In this document: positions 16,797 through 25,576 of the stretch, one piece after another
Numbering within the stretch: position 1 is the first letter of the stretch
Layout of the letters: each line of letters opens with the position of its first letter
Origin: Betaproteobacteria bacterium HGW-Betaproteobacteria-18
GTDB lineage: Bacteria; Pseudomonadota; Gammaproteobacteria; Burkholderiales; Burkholderiaceae_C
DNA length: 43,388 nt
Assembly (NCBI GenBank): GCA_002842265.1
Contig: PHCO01000005.1
Location: 1 to 43,388 of the forward strand
Direction of reading: 5' to 3'
Notes under the pieces: model-generated
Database searches by the model: none
What the model saw: only the letters and a program-made list of their open reading frames with translations
What the model was told of the DNA's origin: nothing
Made by a program: the position numbers and the translations under genes

Positions 16797-17855
16797 ATGA
16801 GAGAAATATTTGATTCTACTATCGAGCGTCTGTTCTTGGATTTGGTCACGCCGCAGGCAGTAATGTCTTGCGAAGGTGGTGTTTGGCCGGAAGCCATGTG
16901 GGATGCTATCGAAGAGTCTGGATTCACGTTGGCGCTGGCTCCTGAGTCAGCTGGCGGAGCTGGTGCAGCTTGGGCTGATGTCTGCGGTATAGTACGGCTG
17001 GCCGGACGTTTCAGTCTTCCATTGCCGTTACCAGAGGCAATGCTGGCAAATTGGCTGCTTGGTGTTAGTGGGCTACAGGGGTGTGGAGGTCGGTTGACGA
17101 TAGGCGCTCAGGGTACGCTCCGCTTCGAAAATGGCACGGTAAGCGGTGAGGCAATCGACGTGCCTTGGGGCTCCGAGGTAGATTTTATTGTTGCTGTGAT
17201 TGCGGGTGATGAGCCTCGTGTGGTGTTGCTCTCGACGTATGGTGTGCAGAAGATACACGGGGCCAATATTGCTGGGGAGCCGCGCGATACGCTGGTCTTT
17301 AACGAGGTTGTTCCTCTGGCAACTGAGCTTCTTCCACTAGGACTGTACGACGATGTCCTTCGGCTTGGCGGCGCCATGCTGCGCTCGGCCCAGATTGCAG
17401 GTGCACTGGAGTGTGGGCTTGCATTGACCACTACTTATGCCGGAGAACGCGTGCAATTCGGCAAACCCATTGCCAGTTTTCAAGCTATCCAGCATCAGGT
17501 ATCCGTTCTGGCTGAACATACGGCAGCATCGGCGATAGCAGCAGAAGCTGCTTTTGCCGAATCATCGAATGAGCGCTTGGCAGAGTTCTTTAGCATGGCA
17601 GCTAAGATCTGCTCATCCGAAGCCGCCGGCATTGGAGCTGGTATCGCCCATGCGGTGCATGGCGCTATTGGCTTTACCCATGAACATGCTTTGCATTTAA
17701 CCACACGTCGGCTTTGGGCTTGGCGTAGCGAATTTGGCTCATTGACCGAGTGGTCGAAGAAGCTTGGATATGCCGCTTGCAGTGGCGGTGCTAAAGAGTT
17801 CTGGCCAGCTATCACAAGCGGTCAGCTTCACAATTTGAAGGGGGTTCCGGCGTGA
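16797..17855 (+). CDS. Acyl-CoA dehydrogenase, non-catalytic partner subunit
   Basis: A 352-residue shortened acyl-CoA dehydrogenase paralogue. It keeps the mid-domain features IAGALECGLALTTTYAGERV and QFGKPIASFQAIQH and the C-terminal helix HAVHGAIGFTHEHALHL. It lacks the SEP..GSD block and an evident catalytic Glu, as in the beta subunits of heterotetrameric FadE-like enzymes. ATG at 16797 starts two bases after the preceding stop, so translation is probably coupled. A TTG at 16791 would overlap that stop. The two proteins should form one FAD enzyme with the active site built mainly by the alpha subunit. The crotonase start overlaps its stop. Confidence 0.85.
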   Translation: MREIFDSTIERLFLDLVTPQAVMSCEGGVWPEAMWDAIEESGFTLALAPESAGGAGAAWADVCGIVRLAGRFSLPLPLPEAMLANWLLGVSGLQGCGGRLTIGAQGTLRFENGTVSGEAIDVPWGSEVDFIVAVIAGDEPRVVLLSTYGVQKIHGANIAGEPRDTLVFNEVVPLATELLPLGLYDDVLRLGGAMLRSAQIAGALECGLALTTTYAGERVQFGKPIASFQAIQHQVSVLAEHTAASAIAAEAAFAESSNERLAEFFSMAAKICSSEAAGIGAGIAHAVHGAIGFTHEHALHLTTRRLWAWRSEFGSLTEWSKKLGYAACSGGAKEFWPAITSGQLHNLKGVPA

Positions 17856-18652
17856 AACCATTCCTGCTCATCGAGCGTGAAGATTCCATTCTAAAAGTGC
17901 GCATGGATAGTCCTGAGACGCGGAATGCCTTGACGGATCCGACTCAGATGCAGGAGTTCGTTGATCTAACCAAGCGAGTGCGTGAAGACCGCAGTATCAA
18001 GGTTGTTGTTTTGAGTGGTAATGGGCCGGCATTTTGTGCTGGTGGAAATGTGAAGGATATGCGTGACCGAGGCGGCATATTTGGTGGTTCGCCCTATGAG
18101 CTTCGGGACAATTACCGCAACGGTATCCAGCGCATTCCTCTTTGCCTGTATGACCTTGATGTGCCGGTTATTGCCGCGATGAATGGCCCTGCTATCGGTG
18201 CGGGGCTTGATCTGGCATGCATGTGTGATGTTCGAGTTGCGGCAGATACAGCCAGGTTTGCAGAGAGTTTTGTCAAACTAGGCATCGTGCCCGGTGATGG
18301 AGGCGCTTGGTTTTTGCCGAGAATCATTGGAATGCCAAAGGCGAGCCTGATGGCATTGACAGGCGATGCCATCGATGCTTCGACGGCGCTGGCCTGGGGG
18401 CTGGTTACGGAGGTTGTCCGGGCAGATGATCTGGATGATGCGGCAATGTCGATCGCCAGGCGTATGGCGGTTAATCCATCACATGGCTTGCGATTGACGA
18501 AGCGACTGCTGCGCGAGGGGCAGCATATGCGGCTCGATTCCTTGCTTGAGCTCTCTGCCGCCTACCAACCCTTGGCACATCACACCGAGGATCATATGGA
18601 AGCCGTTGCAGCCTTTTTGGAAAAACGGACCCCTGAATTCACCGGCCGCTAA
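17852..18652 (+). CDS. Enoyl-CoA hydratase/isomerase (crotonase) family protein
   Basis: A 266-residue crotonase-fold protein. The oxyanion-hole region is FCAGGNVKDMRD and the second is MNGPAIGAGLDLACMCDVRV. It starts at a GTG overlapping the previous stop (GTGA), which signals translational coupling to the dehydrogenase subunit. The two Glu of classical hydratases are not where expected: the first position is Asp in GAGLDLA, and the second (before KLGIVPGDGG) is not acidic in my alignment by eye. It may therefore be an isomerase, hydrolase or altered hydratase rather than a standard hydratase. It most likely acts after the heteromeric dehydrogenase. Confidence 0.85.
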   Translation: MKPFLLIEREDSILKVRMDSPETRNALTDPTQMQEFVDLTKRVREDRSIKVVVLSGNGPAFCAGGNVKDMRDRGGIFGGSPYELRDNYRNGIQRIPLCLYDLDVPVIAAMNGPAIGAGLDLACMCDVRVAADTARFAESFVKLGIVPGDGGAWFLPRIIGMPKASLMALTGDAIDASTALAWGLVTEVVRADDLDDAAMSIARRMAVNPSHGLRLTKRLLREGQHMRLDSLLELSAAYQPLAHHTEDHMEAVAAFLEKRTPEFTGR

Positions 18653-18687
18653 CCACCTGGCCACCAAGAGAATCTGGAGAAAATAGT

Positions 18688-19812
18688 ATGCGGGCTGTAT
18701 TCCGTGAAGATCATGAAATGTTCCGCGAGATGGCGCGTAGGTTCATTGAAAACGAAATTGTTCCCCATCTGCATGAGTGGGAACAGGACGGTATCGTACC
18801 CAAGGATATCTGGCTGAAGGCGGGTCAAGTCGGCCTGCTATGCTCGACAGTGCCAGAGGAGTACGGTGGTGCAGGGGGTGACTTTGGCCACTCAGCGGTG
18901 ATGATTGAGGAACTGGCACGGGTCAATGCAACAGCGATCGGCTTTACCACGCACTCGGAGATTGTTGCTCCCTATATTGTTGCCTACGGTACCGAAGAGC
19001 AGAAGCAGAAGTGGCTTCCGAAAATGGTTTCTGGCGAGTTGATTGGTGTCATCGCGATGAGTGAGCCTGGCGTTGGTTCAGACCTGCGCTCAATGCGTAC
19101 TAGCGCCCGGCGTGAGGGCGGTGAATACGTTGTTAACGGTCAGAAAACTTTCATTACCAATGGAGGAAATGCTGACTTGATGGTGACGGCAACCAAGCTT
19201 GATCCTAACGTCAAAGAGTTAACGCTCATTTGTATCGAAGCTGATCGTCCCGGTTTTTCCAAAGGAAGACTCCTGGAGAAAATCGGACTGAAGGGCCAGG
19301 ATACGTCAGAGCTGTTCTTCGATGATGTACGCGTGCCGATAGAAAATCGCCTTGGGGACGAAAACAAGGGGTTTAGCTATCTTACCCATCAGCTTGCTTG
19401 GGAACGTACCATCATTGGCATTCGTGCCGCCGCTTCAATTGAAGCGCTGATCGAGGATACCCTTCAGTATGTGCGGGAACGGAAAGTGTTCGGAAAGACG
19501 GTGTTTGACTTTCAAAACACGAAGTTCAAGCTAGCAGAATGCAAGGCGCAGGCCACAATGTTGCGCGTATTTGTTGATGACTGCCTCGGCAAGGCAATGC
19601 GTGGCGAGTTATCTCCGGAGGTCGGTGCGATGTGCAAGCTGATGGGTTCGGAGATGCAGGGGAAAGTTCTTGATGAACTGCTGCAGCTTCATGGAGGATA
19701 CGGCTTCATGAGCGAGTACAAGATCAGTCGTGCCTGGGTTGACGCGCGAGTCGCACGAATCTACGGCGGTACATCAGAAATCATGAAGGAAATCATTTCC
19801 CGGGCAATGTGA
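18688..19812 (+). CDS. Acyl-CoA dehydrogenase (homomeric, long-chain type)
   Basis: A complete 374-residue acyl-CoA dehydrogenase resembling long-chain and terpenoid-CoA dehydrogenases. Blocks are IAMSEPGVGSDLRSMRT and YVVNGQKTFITNGG. The putative catalytic Glu239 lies in HQLAWERTIIG, and the C-terminal signature ARIYGGTSEIMKEIISRAM is present. CTGGAGAAAATAGT precedes the ATG. It should work alone as a tetramer and feed electrons to ETF, whose genes lie at 27.6 kb. It is cotranscribed with the crotonase 35 bases upstream. It probably handles a different chain length or later step than the alpha/beta pair. Confidence 0.9.
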   Translation: MRAVFREDHEMFREMARRFIENEIVPHLHEWEQDGIVPKDIWLKAGQVGLLCSTVPEEYGGAGGDFGHSAVMIEELARVNATAIGFTTHSEIVAPYIVAYGTEEQKQKWLPKMVSGELIGVIAMSEPGVGSDLRSMRTSARREGGEYVVNGQKTFITNGGNADLMVTATKLDPNVKELTLICIEADRPGFSKGRLLEKIGLKGQDTSELFFDDVRVPIENRLGDENKGFSYLTHQLAWERTIIGIRAAASIEALIEDTLQYVRERKVFGKTVFDFQNTKFKLAECKAQATMLRVFVDDCLGKAMRGELSPEVGAMCKLMGSEMQGKVLDELLQLHGGYGFMSEYKISRAWVDARVARIYGGTSEIMKEIISRAM

Positions 19813-19832
19813 ATAAGACCAGGGGGCGATTA

Positions 19833-20461
19833 ATGGCCAAATCAAAAAAATCGTTCCTTCGGGAAAGACTAAAGTCTCTCGCGAACAGGCAGAGACAGCG
19901 GTGCGAACGCTAATTCAATGGGCCGGGGATGACCCCGATCGGGAAGGTCTGCTTGATACCCCGGCCAGAGTAGTCCGCTCCTATGAAGAGTTCTTCGTAG
20001 GCTATGCAAAGGAACCCGCTGAGGTACTTGCACGAACCTTTTCCGAGGTCGAAGGGTACGATGAGATGGTTGTGATGAAGGATATTCGTTTCGAAAGTCA
20101 TTGCGAACATCATATGCTGCCAATTATCGGCAAGGTCCACATTGGCTATTTGCCGAATCGGTGGGTCGTTGGAATATCCAAGCTGGCCCGGCTGGTAGAT
20201 ATCTATGCTAAGCGACTGCAAATTCAGGAGAAAATGACCGTTCAGATTGCGGATACACTTCATTCTGTGCTCCAGCCAAAGGGTGTTGCAGTGGTAATCG
20301 AAGCGACACATCAGTGTATGACCACGCGCGGCGTAAATAAACCCGGAGCAGGATTAGTGACGAGCAGAATGCTCGGTGCTTTCCGCGAGGATGCGTCTAC
20401 GCGCCGTGAGTTTCTGGCCATGATTGGAATGGCTAGGGGCGGCCAGAGGTCGAACGCTTGA
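19833..20461 (+). CDS. folE: GTP cyclohydrolase I with an apparent 5' frameshift
   Basis: The core is typical GTP cyclohydrolase I, which turns GTP into dihydroneopterin triphosphate. It shows [19 protein letters not shown], the zinc-site block [12 protein letters not shown], and [16 protein letters not shown] with the second Cys ligand. The expected N-terminal helix, [17 protein letters not shown], is encoded upstream of the first in-frame start codon (GTG 19901). A good start, AGGGGGCGATTA then ATG at 19833, lies one frame away. Adding one A to the seven-A run at 19844-19850 would join them as [15 protein letters not shown] sequencing or assembly deletion, or a real mutation, is likely. It is cotranscribed with a dehydrogenase and hemerythrin; its purpose in a catabolic operon is unclear. 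Confidence 0.85.
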
Positions 20462-20472
20462 ATGGAGCTTTG

Positions 20473-20916
20473 ATGATGAGCAACGGTACTTCCTCCTGGT
20501 GCGATGACTTTCTCCTCGGGTACACGCCCATGGATGATACGCATCGCGAGTTTGTCGATCTCGTGCATGCGATGCGTGTAGTCAGTGATGAGGTGTTCCC
20601 TGCGTTGCTGGATCGATTTTCTGCGCATGCGGAAAAACATTTCGCCGAGGAGGCCGAGTGGATGGCTGCCGAGGATTTTCCTGCACGTGACTGTCACATT
20701 GAGGAACACGACAAGGTACTTTGCTCACTTCGGGAGGTTCAGAAAATGCTTGCATCCGGTGATTTCGAGGTTGGGCGGCGATTCGCTCTAGCACTTGAGG
20801 AATGGTTTCCGGGGCATGCTGCGTATATGGATTCAGCGCTGGCACAGTGGATGGTTAAGAAGCAGGCAGGCGGGGTGCCGCTAGTTCTGAAGAGGATGAA
20901 GGTAACTGCAGACTAA
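20473..20916 (+). CDS. Bacteriohemerythrin
   Basis: A single-domain hemerythrin of 147 residues with all di-iron ligand motifs: PMDDTHREF (first His), HFAEE (HxxxE), HIEEH (HxxxH) and HAAYMD (HxxxxD). Such proteins bind O2 reversibly and can store or deliver it to oxygenases under low O2. GGAG five bases before the ATG at 20473 supports this start; a second ATG follows directly. It is the last gene of the plus-strand operon and sits 11 bases after folE. In a region with two P450s and an extradiol dioxygenase, O2 supply is a plausible role (inference). Confidence 0.92.
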   Translation: MMSNGTSSWCDDFLLGYTPMDDTHREFVDLVHAMRVVSDEVFPALLDRFSAHAEKHFAEEAEWMAAEDFPARDCHIEEHDKVLCSLREVQKMLASGDFEVGRRFALALEEWFPGHAAYMDSALAQWMVKKQAGGVPLVLKRMKVTAD

Positions 20917-20962
20917 TGACTTGCTCAATGGTGTCAGATACATTCGAATTGAAGTGGGATAT

Positions 20963-21874
20963 TCAATTGGTGCAGATCTGTATCAAAAATTGCCTGAAAG
21001 CATTCGCACTAGGCGGCAGCTCTCGTTTCCGATTCCAGATGAGTCCGATTTCCATATCGGGAACGACGTCCAGAATGGGGCGAGCCTCAATTTTTTTTCC
21101 TTCCAGCGACCAAGGTCGGTAAACCATGTCGGACAGGATACTCACACCGAAGCCGTGAGCGATTAGCCCGCGCAAGGCCTCCATTGAACTCGTTCGAAAG
21201 GCGATATTAGGGATTACCCCCTTGGCGTTCCAATAACGACTTGTGGACTGTTCGCTTTCATCCACCGTGAGCTGGATATAGGGGTATCGGGCGACGTCCT
21301 CGAGTGCTGCATTGGGCTGCTGCATCAGTGGGTGTGCAACCGCAGCCCAGAGCTGCCGGCGCGAACGTAGCAGTACGTGGTGGCCAAATCGCTCGGGTTC
21401 GACGATATTGGAAAGAATGACTACACCGACATCAATCTCTCCTTGATCGATGGCCATCTCGATTTCATCCCGATTCATGTCGCGCAGGTCGATCTCGATC
21501 TCGGGATAGTGAGCTCTATAGCGAGCCAGGAGCGGCGGCAGAAAGTATCCGAGCAAGGTATATGACGCACCGATTCTGATCGTACCTTTCAGGTTCAGAG
21601 GGAGGTGCCTTGGCTCGCGTAGAGCATCCTCAAGCGAATCTAAAATGTGTCGCGCCCTTTGGTAGAAGCTATGTCCTTCGGCGGTTAGGCTGACGCCGTG
21701 TGGCTTGCGATCAAATAGCTTGAGATCAAGTGTTTCCTCGAGAAGTAAAACGGCATTGGTAATTGCCGACTGGGAGACGTGGACGCGAGTGGCAGCCATT
21801 GAGAACTGCCCGGTCTCAGCAGCAGCAACAAAGTAATTCAATTGGCGCAATGTGACATTGTTGGCTAATGACAT
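20963..21874 (-). CDS. LysR-type transcriptional regulator
   Basis: A 303-residue LysR protein. The winged helix-turn-helix is LRQLNYFVAAAETGQFSMAA, then VSQSAITNAVLLLEE. The effector domain begins at GTIRIGASYTLLGYF. AGGAAAACAG precedes the ATG. It is divergent from the indolepyruvate oxidoreductase gene across 96 bases, the usual layout for a LysR activator and its target. It therefore probably controls the oxidoreductase, acetoacetyl-CoA synthetase and etfBA operon. The effector may be an aromatic or 2-oxo acid (inference). It is convergent with the hemerythrin gene. Confidence 0.92.
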   Translation of the reverse strand: MSLANNVTLRQLNYFVAAAETGQFSMAATRVHVSQSAITNAVLLLEETLDLKLFDRKPHGVSLTAEGHSFYQRARHILDSLEDALREPRHLPLNLKGTIRIGASYTLLGYFLPPLLARYRAHYPEIEIDLRDMNRDEIEMAIDQGEIDVGVVILSNIVEPERFGHHVLLRSRRQLWAAVAHPLMQQPNAALEDVARYPYIQLTVDESEQSTSRYWNAKGVIPNIAFRTSSMEALRGLIAHGFGVSILSDMVYRPWSLEGKKIEARPILDVVPDMEIGLIWNRKRELPPSANAFRQFLIQICTN

Positions 21875-21936
21875 CTGTTTTCCTAATACCAGAACTCATC
21901 ATTTTTGATTTTACGATACATATACATTTATGTACT

Positions 21937-21953
21937 ATGTGTTCAATAAATAT
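21937..21953 (+). promoter_or_regulatory. Shared motif in the LysR/oxidoreductase divergent region
   Basis: ATGTGTTCAATAAATAT differs by one base from the element upstream of the second P450. It lies 17 bases before the oxidoreductase ATG, so it overlaps or closely follows the promoter. It may be bound by the same regulator as the P450 genes, or contribute to LysR binding. The match is seen; the function is inferred. Confidence 0.5.
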
Positions 21954-21970
21954 ATGGTCTGGAGACACGG

Positions 21971-24900
21971 ATGAACTCACCCTTGAGTGCTGATGCCAAC
22001 AACGCTTTGCAGTCTGTGACGCTGGACGATAAATATATCCAGACCAAAGGCCGGATTTACATTAGTGGGACGCAAGTCTTGGCTAGGCTCCCGATGCTGC
22101 AAAAAGAACGTGATCGTCGTCAGGGGCTTAATACGGCTGGATACGTTTCAGGCTACCGTGGGTCGCCATTGGGAGGGCTGGATCTTGCGCTTTGGAAGGC
22201 CCAGAAGCACCTCGCCAGCCACGATATCGTATTTCAGCCTGGGCTAAACGAAGACTTGGCAGCAACTGCTGTGTGGGGAACCCAGCAGGTTAACCTGTAT
22301 CCAGATGCGCAGCGCGACGGTGTATTTGGCATGTGGTATGGCAAAGGGCCAGGGGTGGATCGCTCGGCTGATGTGCTAAAGCACGCCAATGCTGCGGGGA
22401 CCTCAGCGAATGGTGGTGTACTTATGCTGGCCGGTGATGATCATGCGGCCAAATCGTCCTCTGTTGCGCATCAGTCTGAGCACTTGTTGATTGCATGCGG
22501 AATCCCAGTTCTTTATCCAGCCAACGTTCAAGAGTATCTCGATTTCGGTTTGCATGCGTGGGCCATGAGTCGCTACTCCGGGCTTTGGGTGTCAATGAAA
22601 TGTGTTACCGATGTCGTTGAGTCGTCTGCCTCTGTGGATATTGATCCAGAGAGCCTCAATATTGTTCTACCCGATCATCTGGAAATGCCGGAAGGCGGGC
22701 TAAATATTCGCTGGCCGGACAGCCCTTTGGCCCAAGAGGCACGAATGCTCGACCACAAGTGGTACGCCGCCCTTGAGTATATTCGTGCCAACAAGCTAAA
22801 TCGTGTCGTGATCGATTCGCCCAATGCACGATTCGGGATTATGGCAGCCGGGAAGGCTTACCTCGATGTGCGACAGGCGCTTGCCGACCTTGGTCTGGAC
22901 GATGAAACCTGCCAAAGGATCGGTATCCGGGTGTTCAAGGTTGGATGCGTCTGGCCCCTGAATGCACATGATGCCCGTGAGTTTGCGACTGGACTTGAAG
23001 AGATTCTTGTTGTTGAGGAAAAGCGTCAAATTCTTGAGTATGCCCTGAAAGAAGAGCTCTACAACTGGCGCGACGATGTGCGGCCACGGGTATATGGCAA
23101 GTTTGATGAGCGTGACAAGGCGGGCGGGGAATGGTCAGTGCCACGCGGGCAATGGCTCCTCCCCGCGCGTTATGAGTTGTCTCCGGCAATTATTGCCAAG
23201 GCAATTGCCAATCGCTTGGAGCAGGTTGGTCTACCTGACGATGTACGCGCTAAGGTGGCAGCCCGAATCGCCGTGATCGAAGCTAAGGAGCGCGAAGCCA
23301 CCAGGCCGCGAATCACAGTTGAGCGCAAGCCGTGGTTTTGTTCAGGCTGCCCACATAATACTTCTACCCGAGTTCCCGAAGGGTCTCGCGCCTTGGCTGG
23401 CATTGGCTGCCATTACATGGCGATGTGGATGGATAGGCGTACAGAGACTTTCTCCCAGATGGGAGGGGAGGGAGTTAGCTGGCTTGGACAGATGCATTTC
23501 TCTGGTGACAAGCATGTGTTTGTCAATCTCGGTGACGGTACCTATTTCCATTCGGGCCTGCTTGCGATTCGCGCAGCAATTGCTGCGAAGGCCAATATTA
23601 CTTACAAGATTCTCTATAACGATGCCGTAGCCATGACTGGCGGTCAGCCTGTGGATGGGGTTTTAACCGTCCCTCAGATCGCACAACAGGTCGTCAGTGA
23701 GGGAGCTAGTCGTGCATTAATAGTTAGCGATGAGCCAGAGAAATATCGTGAGCGGCTTGGTTTGCCGGCGAACGTAACGGTGCATCATCGAGATGAGCTC
23801 GACGCTCTCCAGCTTCAGTTGCGAGAAACCTCTGGGGTTTCCATCCTGATATACGATCAAACCTGTGCCACCGAAAAAAGAAGGCGTCGTAAAAAAGGTG
23901 AACTTGTTGATCCTGCGCGCCGTGCTTTTATCAATCCGGCAGTCTGTGAAGCTTGTGGTGACTGCTCGATTGCGTCGAACTGTCTTTCAGTAGAGCCTTT
24001 GGAGACAGCGTACGGTACAAAGCGTCAAATCAACCAAAATTCGTGCAACAAGGATTTCTCTTGCTTGAAGGGCTTCTGTCCGAGTTTCGTTACCGTGGAG
24101 GGGGCGCAGTTGCGCAAGCCTATTCCGGCGGTTGACGCACAATTCAGTAGTCCAGTTGATCTCCCGGAGCCCGTACTACCTACGCTGGACAAGCCTTATG
24201 GCGTCGTAGTGACCGGCGTTGGTGGGACTGGCGTTGTGACAATTGGTGCGCTTCTAGGGATGGCCGCACATCTTGAGCAAAAGGGCGTAACGGTGCTTGA
24301 TATGACCGGCCTCGCGCAGAAGGGTGGTGCTGTTTTGAGCCACGTTCAGATTGCTGCTGGTCCTGATCGTATCCATGCCACACGTATCGCGACGGGTGAA
24401 GCATCACTTTTGATTGGCTGCGACGAAATTGTTTCGGCTTCGGCAGAAGCATTGTCAAAAATGCGTCATGGCAGAACCAAGGCCGTAGTTAACAGTGCTC
24501 GCACACCGACGGCTGACTTCCTTTCTAATCGCGACTGGAAATTTCCAAGTGTGGCTGCTGAGGTGGATATTCTTACCAGCCTAGGTGATGAGTGCCAATT
24601 TGTCGATGCAAACGCTCTGGCAGTCCGACTGTTGGGTGACTCGATCTACGCCAACCCACTTATCCTCGGCTACGCTTGGCAAAAAGGGTGGATTCCGCTT
24701 GGACGGGAGGCGTTGGTGCGGGCGATCGAGCTCAATGGCGTCTCAATTGAGAGGAATAAGCAGGCTTTTACCTTTGGCCGCATGGCTGCGGAAAACCAGT
24801 CCGGGCTGCAGGGCATAGACAAAAATAGTGTCGTAGATCGCTATCCTGCTGATTTACTCGAAGGTGATCTTGATCAGATCATCCAGCGTCGCGTCGAGCT

Positions 24901-25534
24901 GCTCTCCGCTTATCAAAACCAAGCCTATGCGTCCCGTTATCGTGACTCTGTAAAGCGTTTGCGGAAGGTTGAGCGGCGCATCGCAGGGAAGGGGCAGTTG
25001 CGGCTTACAGCGGCGGTAGCACGCAATTTGGCGAAACTAATGGCCTATAAAGATGAGTATGAAGTAGCCCGTTTGTATGCTTCGCCCGAGTTCACATCCC
25101 GACTTCGGGAGCAGTTTGATGGAGAGCCGGGTATTGATTACCAACTCAATTACTTCTTGGCTCCCCCCAGCGTCTCTAAGCGCGACGCAGAAGGAAAGCT
25201 CCTTAAACGTCGCTTCGGCCCGTGGGTGAGGAATGTCTTTAGCTTACTGGCCCGGTGCAAAGGTTTGCGTGGCACTTTCCTGGATGTTTTCGGGAGAACC
25301 GAGGAGCGCAAAAAGGAGCGTCAGTTGGTCGAAAATTATTTCACCTTGGTCGATCGATTCTGCAATTCGCTGACGATCGACCGCTTGGAATCCGCCATCA
25401 GGCTGGCCGAGCTACCTGACCAGATACGTGGCTACGGCCATGTGAAAGAACAGGCTATGAAGCTTGCCGAACAAAAGGGCGCTGATTTGCTTGCTGACTA
25501 CGAGTCGGGAGTTTCCAGTGCTGCAGGTTGCTAA
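21971..25534 (+). CDS. Indolepyruvate:ferredoxin oxidoreductase, fused alpha-beta form
   Basis: An 1187-residue 2-oxoacid oxidoreductase that decarboxylates an aryl- or alkyl-2-oxo acid to its acyl-CoA with thiamine diphosphate. The N-terminal pyrimidine-binding half has GYRGSPLGGLDLAL. The ThDP motif is VNLGDGTYFHSGLLAIRAAI, then YNDAVAMTGGQP. A Cys-rich iron-sulfur region follows (CEACGDCSIASNC, CNKDFSCLKGFC). The gamma-like domain starts VVVTGVGGTGVVTIGALLG, and a C-terminal extension of about 200 residues ends the protein. This fused form is usual in proteobacteria for aromatic amino-acid oxo acids. The same family (EdcC) is assigned to the meta-cleavage product in aerobic oestrogen degradation. 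It is first in an operon with acetoacetyl-CoA synthetase and etfBA. Confidence 0.93.
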   Translation: MNSPLSADANNALQSVTLDDKYIQTKGRIYISGTQVLARLPMLQKERDRRQGLNTAGYVSGYRGSPLGGLDLALWKAQKHLASHDIVFQPGLNEDLAATAVWGTQQVNLYPDAQRDGVFGMWYGKGPGVDRSADVLKHANAAGTSANGGVLMLAGDDHAAKSSSVAHQSEHLLIACGIPVLYPANVQEYLDFGLHAWAMSRYSGLWVSMKCVTDVVESSASVDIDPESLNIVLPDHLEMPEGGLNIRWPDSPLAQEARMLDHKWYAALEYIRANKLNRVVIDSPNARFGIMAAGKAYLDVRQALADLGLDDETCQRIGIRVFKVGCVWPLNAHDAREFATGLEEILVVEEKRQILEYALKEELYNWRDDVRPRVYGKFDERDKAGGEWSVPRGQWLLPARYELSPAIIAKAIANRLEQVGLPDDVRAKVAARIAVIEAKEREATRPRITVERKPWFCSGCPHNTSTRVPEGSRALAGIGCHYMAMWMDRRTETFSQMGGEGVSWLGQMHFSGDKHVFVNLGDGTYFHSGLLAIRAAIAAKANITYKILYNDAVAMTGGQPVDGVLTVPQIAQQVVSEGASRALIVSDEPEKYRERLGLPANVTVHHRDELDALQLQLRETSGVSILIYDQTCATEKRRRRKKGELVDPARRAFINPAVCEACGDCSIASNCLSVEPLETAYGTKRQINQNSCNKDFSCLKGFCPSFVTVEGAQLRKPIPAVDAQFSSPVDLPEPVLPTLDKPYGVVVTGVGGTGVVTIGALLGMAAHLEQKGVTVLDMTGLAQKGGAVLSHVQIAAGPDRIHATRIATGEASLLIGCDEIVSASAEALSKMRHGRTKAVVNSARTPTADFLSNRDWKFPSVAAEVDILTSLGDECQFVDANALAVRLLGDSIYANPLILGYAWQKGWIPLGREALVRAIELNGVSIERNKQAFTFGRMAAENQSGLQGIDKNSVVDRYPADLLEGDLDQIIQRRVELLSAYQNQAYASRYRDSVKRLRKVERRIAGKGQLRLTAAVARNLAKLMAYKDEYEVARLYASPEFTSRLREQFDGEPGIDYQLNYFLAPPSVSKRDAEGKLLKRRFGPWVRNVFSLLARCKGLRGTFLDVFGRTEERKKERQLVENYFTLVDRFCNSLTIDRLESAIRLAELPDQIRGYGHVKEQAMKLAEQKGADLLADYESGVSSAAGC

Positions 25535-25576
25535 AGCACCTATAGGCAATATCGAGTAGTCAATCGAGGAGAAAAA

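Noticed and set aside
20941-20966. The AATTGAA/TTCAATT inverted repeat between hemerythrin and LysR as a bidirectional terminator
   Set aside because: The stem is short and AT-rich, lies partly in the LysR end, and has no T run.
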